A stretch of DNA of 64,000 bases from Harmonia axyridis (taxonomy: Eukaryota > Arthropoda > Insecta > Coleoptera > Coccinellidae), in assembly GCF_914767665.1 (NCBI RefSeq), contig NC_059503.1, positions 31,248,001 to 31,312,000 of the forward strand. Direction: 5' to 3'. The position numbers and the translations under genes were made by a program. This document shows positions 1 to 11,800 of this stretch, piece by piece (the first letter of the stretch is position 1; every line of letters starts with the position of its first letter). The notes below the pieces were generated by a model, which saw nothing but the letters and a program-made list of their open reading frames with translations, had not been told where the DNA came from and made no database searches.

Positions 1-35
1 AAGTGTTGAAAAAGATCCAAATATGTCCTAGGCGC

Positions 36-131
36 GCACAGCATTTGAGCCTTTCTTGTGGCACGCTATGGCGTATTTTGCATTTCCAACCTTATAAGGT
101 TCAGTTGACTCAAGAACTTCAGAACCTTGGC
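36..131 (+). mobile_element. Tc1-like transposase fragment (N-terminal half)
   Basis: A short open stretch reads SCGTLWRILHFQPYKVQLTQ. This resembles the end of the helix-turn-helix region in a widespread insect Tc1/mariner-like family with a DUF4817-type N-terminus, where a TSLWRIL..L.L.PYKIQLTQEL pattern is usual. The resemblance stops after about 30 codons and there is no flanking transposase, so it is a relic. Other pieces of what looks like the same family lie near 29.2, 49.0 and 57.6 kb. Confidence 0.55.
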
Positions 132-299
132 AAGGCAGTTTCGAGTAAAGCAACATATAATAATGAAATCTGTCTGAATCTGAGATATTCTCGTACGATT
201 TTGTTTTACAAGATGAGGCAGAATGAACAGATTAGCCACAGAATTAGAGAAAAGTGATAAGTGACATTGTGATGAAAGTAGATACCGCTTTTTTATGTG

Positions 300-2210
300 T
301 TTTCATTGCATATCAAGCAATATATTGAAACAGAAACGTTTATATGAAATTTCATGAATACGAATTTCAACAAGCACCCAAAAGCTCTGACTTCACTCAG
401 CCCCATTTTCTGAGCGGTCGTTTCTCGAACAGATCGTCATATCATTCCATCACGATGTCTGAATTTTCGAATTTTGAGCCAGGTGCGGTCTCAAACAAAA
501 AAGGTCGACTCAATTATGACGAAACCGTTGTTGAATTCGATTTTGTCTGTCCGTATTCCATAAACACATAAAGCTGGAACGGAAAGACCTAGGCAAAGTC
601 TGACTAGGGGTTCCGTGAATATAACTTTCCTGAATTTCGTTTTCCTGATCATTTCAGAACCTGAAAATCCATCGAGATGCAATACATTATCAAGATGTGA
701 AATAATCATTTTATGAAAAGAAAAAGAAGTACAATTTCCAATAGTGAATTAATATCATACGATATTAATTATCTATCTGGTTAATGTATCAGCAAAATGT
801 CATCAACATAACCATTGTCAGACAGAAGATTTCCACGCCATTACGTAGAAGTCATAATCGAAGGTATCCCAAGGAGAATGCATGTCATCGAGGGAGAATA
901 GCGATATACTGGTTTCACCCTTATTAGGGATCATCAGTACCGCATAACTTTTATGCTCCATTCAAAAGTTTTTCATGATCGTGTCCCAAGAAGAAGAGAA
1001 AATTTAAGAAGGAGAGAAAAATTACTTCCGTTGCCAAAAAAACCGACGGTTGTAGAGATTCTGATTGTGAAAATATGAAATACCACTTTCAAGCTTCGTG
1101 TAGAAAATCAAGCTGATCACATGAGCAAAACCATAGAAAATTCAATTTACCCATCTTGCTGATACAATACTAAGAAATTATTATTTATTATTTGAAAAGC
1201 CCGGATTAGAAATTATCGATATTCTTCTTGCCGCTGAGTTGTCCCAACTGTCCTTTATGCAAACACTCATTTAGTTTACTCAGAATGATCCGAGTGAGTT
1301 AACTGTTACAATGTTTCTTAATCTATCGAAAGAAACCAAATTTGAAAACCAATGGATTCACCATTCAAGAAAATCCAGCATTCTATCCCACTGAAACTCA
1401 AATCACCACTTCGGAAGTACCTGTTTCTGAGTGGTGGTTCCCCAAACAGATCGCTTTGTCATTCTATCATGATGAAATTCAGGATTTTGGGCTGGGAATG
1501 GTCTTCATCAAAAGATCCGATGAGCCCGCTGATGACGAATCAGCCCTTGAATTCAGGCCTTTCATACGTAATGAAGATAACTCTCGAACTGAAAAACCTA
1601 AACATTTTCAGCATTGGAATATTTGTTTTGCTAATAATTTCAAACCTACGAAATTGATGGTGATGAAATTTTGCCTTTAGATGTAGAATAACAGTTTAAC
1701 CCATCATGCACTTGCATTCACGTCGATTGAACTAGGAGAATATCGGAAATAAATACTAAAACTCAATATCTCAATGACAACAGAATGGATTGGATCGAGA
1801 TTTTGCGTCTATAGATACAAAATAACAATTTTAAGCTTCGTGACAAATTTTGTGTAGGTGGTATCATCAGAAACATAGAAAATTCAAGAAGAATATCAAA
1901 GAAACAAAGTACTAATACGGATCCGACCGATTTGAAATTTTGCACGTAGATGAATTAAAACAATTTATAACTTTATTCAATTTCCTCCCATACCTAGATC
2001 CGAAGAGTAAGTTTTTATATGTAAAATAATCACTCGAATGTTCATGCCAAGTTTCAGGAGGATCATATCATCTGAACTACCAAAAAGTGCTTTTCTCGTT
2101 AATAGTTGGAGTAAAAAGAATTCACGTCGGAGTACTGAAATCGATTCAAAAAATGCGTTTAGGTTTAGAAATGTTATGACGATCAATTCAGCATAAAAGT
2201 ATGATTTCGG
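300..2210. repeat. Degenerate dispersed repeat, two or more related copies in a row
   Basis: The stretches near 385-480 and 1405-1500 are diverged copies of one sequence: both contain a TTCTGAG..GG segment, then an ACAGATCG..TCATTC segment and a GAATTT..TTTTG segment. Other pieces (AAGCTTCGTG at about 1090 and 1835, CATAGAAAATTCAA at about 1130 and 1875, CGGAAAGACCTAG at about 580) recur near 55.7 kb and 62.3-63.2 kb, there partly inverted. Open frames here are short and no domain was recognised, so I treat the region as old transposon sequence inside the nautilus intron. Confidence 0.45.
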
Positions 2211-2617
2211 AAGAGTGCTTTTATTATTTGATAGAATTTACTTTGGCTGAATAATAAATATTTTGTATTTCAGTAACTAAACCCCAATACTTCCTTGTAG
2301 TACCTACATTATTCCGATTTCAAATTATTAGGAGGAATAAACGGATATTGTTCATTCACCCTCATGTGAAGGACTGATGATTTCACAAATCTTTTTTCAA
2401 TATACCAACAAAAAAAAAATACATTACATAACCATAAAATTTTCGAAACTGATTATAATTGATATTTTTATATGAACTGTAAACTAATCGCAGCTCTATC
2501 ACGTATGAATATGAAAAATGAAAATTTTCCTTAATTGCCTCATACCAAAAGTTACAACTGTTTCATTAACTGCAATATTATATTGGAAATAAAAATACAT
2601 CACATTATTTCGATTAC

Positions 2618-3163
2618 CTTTCTAAGACGCCTTCTTTCCCTCAAGGTTGCAGCTTTTCTACGATCTACAGCCACTGTTTTTTTCTTACACGCCTTACAAG
2701 CCCAAGCAAGGCACTTCTTTGGTCCATTATTATGAGGCTCAAAAATATGATTCACCTCTTTTTCCTCATCACTATCCCAACAACTATCACCACCACCGCC
2801 GCCACTTGAATCACCTCTATATACACAACTCTCCTCGCTCAACCTGAAACTATAGTTCTTGGACTCGCCTGAATGCACCTGGTAATTTGTGGGAGCAAAC
2901 ACTGACCCTTTCGGTACCCCATATGCTGTTCTGTTGTAGTCTCCTTGGAACTTGACTAGATCGACACTTTTGTGTACTTGTTTCTGCATGAAGGGATGAC
3001 TGTTTTTGTGTCCACTAACTCCAATTTTATATACATTGTCCTTAGGCTCTTTTCTCTGATTTTGGAAGCTATATTGGCAATTCGCTAGGTTCATGTTCTG
3101 GCCGATACTGATGTGATACCCGAAAGATTCACCGTTTCGTATTTTGGGAAAGCGGTACTTCAT
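2618..3163 (-). CDS. nau: Myogenic bHLH transcription factor (nautilus/MyoD), first coding exon, partial
   Basis: This minus-strand exon encodes 182 residues from an ATG at 3163. The last 32 residues hold the MyoD-family signature: a Cys-rich stretch (CLAWACKACKKK) followed by the basic DNA-binding region DRRKAATLRERRRLRK. Known family members bind E-boxes as dimers with E proteins in the nucleus and specify muscle. The codon for the last Lys is followed directly by GTAATC, a splice donor, so the intron falls in phase 0 between basic region and helix 1; helix-loop-helix is missing here. No matching exon (an NEAFE..LKR pattern) was found in the 2.6 kb to the left, so the gene continues outside the window. 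The N-terminal 150 residues include a Ser/Gly-rich acidic tract (SSGGGGGDSCWDSDEEKE) and are not recognisably conserved. Identity is very secure from the basic region; the start codon is less so. Confidence 0.9.
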
Positions 3164-4216
3164 CTTGACATCTTCAATGATCGTTCGGTGAGTTTATAGT
3201 TGAGGATCACGGTAGCACATGTGTTTATCCAACATATGTCACATCGGGGTGATACTTGGGAATGAGCTCCTGAAATTTCAGAAATTCATTTACGAATGCT
3301 TGGACCGACTGTCGCTATCTTTGTCTTTCAGTAGATGGCACGTATCTTGGCTTGATGCTAGGAGGCTGTTGAAACGATACTCAATTAAAAATATGCCCGT
3401 TCCGCTGTTACTCTTTGCGATCCGATTGCGCTTTTTATGAAGATTTTTGTAATTTATTACTTTTGATTTTTTGATTCAAATTTTGTTTTGTGAGGTGAAG
3501 TCCCAACAGAAATGGCTGGAGGAATTACAAATTATACATTCTCAATCAATTCTCAAATTAAGATCATAAAATTATTGTTTATTGATGATAATTCACAATC
3601 AATGCTCCGAAAAACGGGGTTCTTGTGATAGAGGATTTCAGTTTTTTGATCTTGAAAAATTATTTTGTGAACGGTTTCAATTTCATCAGGTACAACTTAT
3701 CTTTTCATTAAAAATTGTACTTAAGATCTCTAAGTTATTTTTTTTAAGTCAAGAACGCAATAGATTGCATATAAAATCACAATTTTCAGAGGGTTTGTCC
3801 AAACAAAGAAGTGAAGACATATATATTTGATACAAGAAAATATATGTGCAACTCAGTTATTGAATTTGAATGGATTATCCCATTCCAAAATGTTTCTTCA
3901 CATGTTTAAACATCTAAAATTTGTTTTTTACTCAACCTACCTAATCGTGAAAATTTTTCCCTTTGAGCTTTTGTATCAATATTTTATCAGATTTTTATTT
4001 GTTAAATCATGACAAAAAGAAATTTAAAACCGGTTTTTCATTCCCCAAAAATGATATATAGGAGAGACACATATAATAAGTAGGAATGCTGGTACATTTG
4101 AATTAGGTACCTTTCACTATGTTTGTTATTTCTATTCATTGAGCATTTTCTATAACAAAGTATGTATGCTGAATTCCGGGTTTCTACTGGAGTTAGAAAT
4201 CAAATAGGTAATTTAT

Positions 4217-4826
4217 ACAGGGTGTTCCTAAATTGGAGGTGCAAAGAAAAATGAGATATTCCTTCGATAATTTCAAGAAAACAAATTTCTATAAACATGA
4301 ACACGAAACGCTCATTTTCGAGATAGCTATAGGGTTCGTCTTGTAGCCTTACTTTTTTGTGATGATTATACCAGTTTAGTGAATCTTTATTAATCTTCAC
4401 TACAGATTAGATAAATAAGTAACAGAACTTATAATCAATTTATTCATCACTGCTTATTACCCGGATCTTCAAGATAATTTTTATTTCCCTGAGGAGTACT
4501 AGTAAATTGTTTGAATTGTTTTTCTCGAAATCGGTAGCAGATACGACAAAACTATAATAAACCGAAAAGTGCAATACTGGCCCAAAGTTTCTTTTTACAT
4601 TTTTCTAAGCTGCCACTAATAAACAAAAAAAAAGTTCTGGAGAAAAGAAGCACTGAAGAGCACTGTTCCAGAAAAATATCGCCCTATAGATTTTTGTTTA
4701 AAATTAGCATATTACATGATGGAAACATTAAATTGGAATATCTATGCCAAAATCAAGTTGAATATATTGTGCAGGGAAGGTGCTAGGAAAAAACACTTAA
4801 AAAAAAATCGAACTTCAACACCCTGT
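4217..4826. mobile_element. Small terminal-inverted-repeat element, ACAGGGTG family
   Basis: Starts ACAGGGTGTTCCTAAATT and ends with the inverse, ACACCCTGT. The right half (about 4630-4760) matches the inverted complement of about 58500-58625 over more than 100 bp, including AAAGTTCTGGAG, AATTAGCATAT and ATCAAGTTGAAT, so 58331-58942 is a second, oppositely oriented copy. It has no meaningful coding capacity. Confidence 0.55.
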
Positions 4827-5837
4827 ATCTCGAGAACAAAACGTTTGCGGGCCAATTTTTATAGGACTTTTTCCTTAAAATCTACCATTTTCGTTTGTAC
4901 CTTCAATTCGGGCACAAATTAATTCAATGTAAATGGATTAGATTACATATTCGTATTTTGCTGATTTTCTTTCCAATTTGGAAAAAAATTGATATGTTTC
5001 CCAACTCTCGAATTCCGATTGTTTTCAGAAAATATGATACGCCTTTCATAGATAAGTTGACCAATCCTAGGAAATTATCCGCTCGACTGCTCCTCCCATT
5101 AGGATATTAGATATTTTTAGAATCACAGCATCCGACTAGCTTAGACAGAAATAAATACTAGTAACATAGGGTATCCTGTTATCGACTGGACATCAGAAAT
5201 CTCAAAAATAGAAAAAAGTGTCCAATAACGTTTTCAAAAGTATTTTCCAAATCAATATTTTTGTCTTTTTAACCAGTACGCCAAGTGCGACGTCCCCACG
5301 CGCAAATAGGTACATTTGGATGAATAACATATGTAGTTTGGACATGTTTTTGCGTAAAGAAAACTCACGTGTTAGAAACATCATTTTAAAATTTTTAAAA
5401 GAAAATGATATGAAGTAAAGAGATTTCGAGCGCTCATTCAATCATGCACCAGTTGTATCTTTGAATGAATGAAGTTTACGTCCGTGCTTTCCACTTAATT
5501 TTTCCTCGATATTATGGTTCAAATTTCTATTTTTTTAAATTTAATTCTGACGACGGAATCAACACAAAATTTTAGATGTACCTAGTTTGAAATTGCCATT
5601 TACATTCCATTAATTTTGAATTCTTCCTTCTCGAACGTTTCACATTGAAATTCAATAATCATTCTACTCAAGAAGTGAATCAACTATTTTAGAAATAATA
5701 ATATTCCTACGGAAAAATAAATGAAATATTATGATTCACCTCGATTCTGCACTTCCTATTTCTAATCAATCGAGAGATTTATTCTTTTGTATACATACGT
5801 CACATCAATATTTACGTGAAAATGTCGACAACGATCC

Positions 5838-5872
5838 TAATAAAAGCTATTATTTGAAAGAAATCGTTCAGT
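5838..5872 (+). promoter_or_regulatory. Core promoter of the DM9-like gene
   Basis: A TCAGTTTT arthropod initiator puts the A(+1) at 5870, and a TATA-like TAATAAAAG lies at 5838-5846, about 30 bp upstream. The first ATG that opens the spliced reading frame follows at 5894, giving a 24-nt leader. Spacing is right, but each element is weak and the region is AT-rich. Confidence 0.4.
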
Positions 5873-5893
5873 TTTGTTCGAGACTTACAGAAA

Positions 5894-8800
5894 ATGTTGT
5901 TTCCTTCATTATGGCCTTTTATCATTCTCATAGTGCCAAGCTTAAACTATTCCCCAAGAAAGCAAATGTGCAAGCCGAGTAAGTTATGTTTCATAGATTT
6001 TGAATGTGTTCTCTAATTCCTTCTGGAATCGTTACACATAATTTCAAATCCACTGTTGACGTGAATAAATCAAAGAATTTATAAATCTTATAAAAAATTC
6101 ATTGGAAAATAATGAAAATATTTCTGATAGATTTCCCAGGGTTTTACCGCCATAAGTTGAGGATAGGTTTATTGTTCTTTCTCAGAGTTCATAGGTTTAT
6201 TAGGTGAAAACAAGGTTCTCATTAATTACAGTTACCAAAAATTGACTTTCATGAAATTGAATAATATGGAGCTCAATGAAAAAAGATAAATATATAATAA
6301 AACATAAAAAAAAGAAAAATAGTGGCCTTCAATTATTTGTCCTACTAATTTCAATTTGACGCCACTGGAGTGGATAATGTTATTCTGAACGCATTCATAT
6401 ACTTTTCTCATTACGTTCATTACTGCAAAAATGAACGACACATGATTGAAAGACAAAAAAATTACGGATTAGCTTTTGGTCACATAGTGCCACTTGAAAG
6501 TTTTTTTGAGCCCAAAAGATAGAAGAGTCTTCTTGTCAGCCTTGACACTGGTGGATCTCTTGGATTCGCTAACAAATCAATAAAAAGTAAACAAATTTTG
6601 AATATTTAATTTCCATTAAAAAAAAATTCAAGAAATTAAAAGTAAAAAAGGGGTTTTCTCATAAGTAATTATAAACTTGTGAATAACATCAATCATCACT
6701 TAAAATACTCGAACAACATTCTTTTTTGGAACTCATTATTGGCAAAATGAACTACTATTGAATTACAATCTCGTTTCTACAGTGTCAAATCAAATCATAA
6801 TATTTTATTCAGTTGTTTAAACAATACAACTATACAACACATAGAGATATAATGTTCATCCAAATAAAAAACGATTTTTCTGATATCAGTAAGAACAAAA
6901 AATGTCAAAATACTTCTATTCAATTTTCAAAGAAAAAAATAATATTTTAATAGTAACAAGTTATAAAGATATCAGTAGATTGACATGATTACGATGATAT
7001 TTTTCAAGTTATGCTGTATTTTTGTAACAATGTAACAATGTTGATTTCCCTAGCTACCTCAATTGTTTTGGAAATGATGTTTTAAGTACACAATAGAAAT
7101 TCAGTACATCTTAGGAACGAAGTATGTATGTATTATAAGTTTGGGTATCAATAGCAGTAATCAAGAAGTGATTACACAAATCTCTAAATAAAAAACTATA
7201 ATGGCAGGAATGATTCTTCGAATCAACCAGATCAACAGTGTATATTGAAAGTATGTGAATAATAAGTCCCAATGGGAAAACATTGTTTTTTTTTTCTTAT
7301 ATAGCAATTTATTTCAGAGCACCACTACTGGAAACCTTATGTAGCTACAGGAGTCGATCCAGTAGATGCTTTTCCAATTGGAATGCCTAAAAACTACACT
7401 AGAACCTATATTGCTAGAGTAACTGTTCCCTACAGACAATGGTCAAGGGTAGGATTATTTTATAATCAAACTGGATGTAAAATTCCTTGATATCGATCGT
7501 TATATTTTTTTGCATCAATTATCCTACTGAAGTGAATATATTTACTGTAGTATCAAAAGATTAAATTTCATGTGTTAATTGATATCATAAATATGAAATT
7601 GGGACTACAAATTAACAAATGAATTTTAACTTTGTAGGATCTGTAATTTTTTATGATTCAGCCTGAATCTTCTATGATTTTGTCGAATCGATCAACACAA
7701 AATTTGTTTCAAACCAAAGTTGTAATTTTACATATACATCATAAATTTTTTTTCGGTCAAAATTGTTATTGTGGAATTTTTTTCTATATTTTAGTTGAAT
7801 TTTTTATGGTTCTGATCAGTGGCGACAGTAAGAGGGGGGCAGGGGGAGTCCAGGCCCCCCCTAGAATTTCGTTGACCCCCTTAAAATTGGACACTCTAAG
7901 GCTAAAAGTTTAGCAGAACTATAGTTTTGCATTACTTTGGCCCCCCCAAAAAAAAATTCGGTCCCCTCTTGGCCACCCCTGCGTCGCCACTGATTCTGAT
8001 TATGCGATTTATAGGGAATTCTGCATTAAACGCGAAATTGTTATTTTATTTCTACATATCAATACGTTTAGGTACTTTTTTAATTCTTCTTGAATTTTCC
8101 TTTGAAGATTGCAATTGAAATCACAAATAAGAATTTCATAACAAAGAAATTCGTAATTTTAAAATAAGCAGGAATACCAAATTTTAAATGGCCATATTTA
8201 CGGGATCCCTAGTTGAGAAATGATATTTAAAGTTATCTCAAGACTCTCGTTTCCGAAATACAGGATGTTATTCGAAGAACTCGAACGATTTTGTCTTTTT
8301 TTATGATTGGAGATAAACATATATCATTCAAATAGAAATAAGCAGCAAGGGTCTCAATCTCACAAATTTATTGCTAAAAAACACGACCGGTTTCGGGATG
8401 TCTAAACGCATGCCATCTTCAGGTTCCTACAAAAGATTTTTCTGAGTTGTTACCTAGGCAACAAAATGACAGTAAAATACCAACCTGTGATGGACTACAG
8501 TTAGAAACTAGGAATTCGGTTATAAAATCTAAAAAGTTCAAAATACGAATAAAACAAGCATACTTAGGAAAGGTGATTACAAAATGGTGGTTTTATGTCG
8601 CAGCAGCAGAATTATAAGTTTACAGCGCCATCTTTGCCTAGGTAACAACTCAGAAAAATATTTTGTAGGAACCTGAAGATGGGATGCGTTTAGACATCCC
8701 GAAACCTCTCGTGTTTTTGAGCAATAAATTTGTGAGATTGAGACCCTAGCTGCTTGTTTCTATTTTAATCTTAACTCACACAATGGGTACACTTTCCTAT

Positions 8801-11800
8801 ATATCATTCACTACTACAATATTACTAAAGGTTTGAAATTTCTAAATAGGTACTTTGCCTGCTCTATATATCAAAAATTCGTCATTTTCATTTCATCATC
8901 TATTTGGACTGGACAAGTTGCCACTCCATCTCTTCCTAGGTCTACTATGCGATCTTCGATCATTCGATCTAGTATATGTATGTTCACTTCATTCTTTCTT
9001 CCTTCTCAGAATTCATTTATTTATGTTATTATGTTGTCTATTTTACAAGTTCGTATGACGTCTTCGGTCTCTCAAACATTGATTTCCCCGTAGCTTTCGA
9101 ACTTGTCTAATTATTTCGTCCATTTTTATGTTAAACAACAAAGAACTCAGAGAGTCTGCTTGTTATTTGCCTTTTTCTACTGGTACTGGTTCGTTGGAAA
9201 TCTTTGCTCGGATTTTGTTATTCGTACAGATGTTCTCTATTGTTTTAATGATGTGACTAGGTATTTGTCTATCACTCTATCATATGAAAAGACGTACTGT
9301 ATCCTGTAGACCAGTGTTTTTCAATCTGTGGGTCGCGACCCCTAGGGGTGTCGTGACGCCGCAATAAAAACGCAATTTTAGTGAGAAGGCGATGTGCTTG
9401 TATTTTTCAGAAGTTTATCAAATTGTGGTGCTATTTTTGAAACGTTAATATTCAAATCATTTTCTAATTGCAGTCTATTTCTCTTTTTAGTCTACCATTG
9501 AAGAAAATGTCAATTCACACAAGTATGAAGTGCCGAACGGCACTAATAATTTAAGAGCTTCTTTTGCCAGCTCTGGATATTCTTGTTTTCTTTTCATCCA
9601 AAATACGTCGACACTTTGCGACTAAAATTCTATTTTGAGCATGCCATCAGCAACTAAATCTAGAAGACATTCTTTCATTTTTGTGGGGACATCAGCCAGA
9701 TCTATTGATTTGTCCAAAAAAGGGTTTAAAATCCATCTACGCCCATTGTCATCTTCAGAGTGCAATTCTGTAAAGTATGTCAAAAGTTTCTCTTATAAAT
9801 TATGCAAGCTCAGTATCATGCAAGGAATATGAGCCGATAATGCAAAACTTTGGTTTGTTGCATTATCTTCAATCAGGGCCCCCGCAACCGCGCGTTCAAC
9901 GCGTGCACCGCACGCGGGCGCCACTCTTAAGGGGCGCCAAAATCTCTTATAGACCGCATGAAAATCCGAAAGACCAAAGGTTTTTGAAAAAATTTTTTTT
10001 TTATTTTTTCAACAATTTTAAACGTTCAAAGACATCTTTTACACATCCAAACAAGTTCCCGAACGTCACAATCCCTATAAAATAACCTCGGCCACAGATT
10101 GCAATTATACGATTCTTTTCGAGTAAACAAATCATAAATAATCATCCCTTTGTCGGTACGGGATTTCTTTATGGACCACCTTGCACCGGACGGCGGGCAC
10201 CATTTCTTCGATCATCACTAAAACGCATATGGTACACATAAACAATCATAAATACCGAAGCGATAGCTTTTAGCTAGGGGAATTAGTGAAACTTTCGCCA
10301 CCATCTGTAGGAAAAATACTACATGTTACAGAGAATTTCTGAAACTACCAAAATCTGCTTGCTATGCTATAACAGCAGAAACCTATCCAAAGAATAGTTA
10401 TTTTGTTTCGAAACGTTTAGGGGTTGAGGACGTTGAGGTCAAGACGCAAAAAATTAAAATACTCAGATAATTGGAAAGATTTGTATTTTGTGTGATTGTG
10501 GTTTGTTTTACTGTTTCTTGTTGTGATTAAATTAAATTTTATGAAATGGTAAGTACTTATCCACATACAGTATTAGCATTTCTATTAGTCTATAAAATTC
10601 GATATTTTTTTTTCTGTTTAAAATGGTGCACATCCTAAATTAGCCCATACCTATATAATATAATATTATTTTCATTTGCTTCAAATAGGGAAGTATTGTT
10701 TGTAATCGTGAAAAAATTGAATCGACTTTGATATTTTGAATTTGTTACTTGGGGCCATCATCATATTATACTTAATTTTTTTTTAATATGAACCCTGGGT
10801 CTGTATTATTTATTTGATGTTCTTAGCCGTTTGACATTCTAAAAAAATTATATTTCACCTTTGCCAAAAATTAATTATTATAACAGGAACAGGGTATGTG
10901 CTTCAGATCGGTCTTAACTTATTATTATTATTAATATCAACTCCGTTTAGGTTTAAAGGCTCGGATTTAAGGTTTAAATTCATAAAAATGAAAACATACG
11001 GGTTATTCTCAAAGGGATGGCGCAAAGTAAATCATGGGTGAATGTCCTTACCAATTCTGGATCAAGTTTTTCTTAAATTCTAGGAGCCATACAAGAGAAA
11101 AAGACCTTCTGGTGCAAAATTGCGAGAGCAAAAAAAAGCTAGACGTCAACAAAGGGAGAAGATGGCGGGGAGTATGGAATAATATTTAATAATTATTAAT
11201 AATAATATTAATATTTTAATATAATATTATGAATAATTTGAAGGAGAATAAAGCTCGGGTTTTGAAAACTCTGCAGTTTCATTACAAAATTAAAATAAAA
11301 TGCGGTTTTGATCGAATGCTTGAATAAAATAATGAAACATTTAAAAAATGTATTATGCAACAACTGACAGCATAAAGTTCTTAAGGGATTCAATAAAGGT
11401 TGCTGATAGTTTTTTTAACCCTTCTACAAATAAATTCCTAACAAAAACTAAAACATTTTTTGCCGATTATCCTGCGACGCTTTTCTCCACTTCCCCCCTT
11501 TTTGGGGCGCCAAAATATTTTCGGCACGCGGGCGTTGATGACCCTTGCGGGGGCCCTGTCTTCAATTATCTTCTGAACACATGGAAAACACTCGAACTTT
11601 TTTTTTTGCAGAGAGGTTGACCACAAACGAAGTTTTGCGTGAAATGCTTTAATTTTATCTTTGGCTGTTAAAATATTTCCTTCTCTTCCTTGAAGGTTGT
11701 TGTTCAAATTGTTAAGGTGGCTAAAAAATGCTAATTTCAAGGGCCAAATAGGGTCAGAAAAACGAGAAGCATATTCAGATTTTGCATCTTGTAAGAACAT

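Larger units (their letters stand above)
1..2617 (-). other. Intron of the nautilus gene (open at the left edge)
   Basis: Starts at the GTAATC donor directly after the basic-region exon. I found no helix-loop-helix exon on the minus strand here, only transposon relics and AT-rich sequence. Confidence 0.6.

Noticed and set aside
1342..1680. 112-codon plus-strand frame near the left end
   Set aside because: It lies in a sequence that has a diverged copy 1 kb upstream and further relatives elsewhere in the window, so it is repeat DNA; no domain recognised.
5731..5892. Upstream part of an 83-codon frame overlapping exon 1 of the DM9-like gene
   Set aside because: The frame that splices correctly to the later exons is a different one, starting at 5894 with a signal peptide; the longer frame runs into stops after any of the acceptors.
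7653..7913. 86-codon frame in the second intron of the DM9-like gene
   Set aside because: Its second half is the G-rich end of a hAT MITE (7817-7992); no domain.
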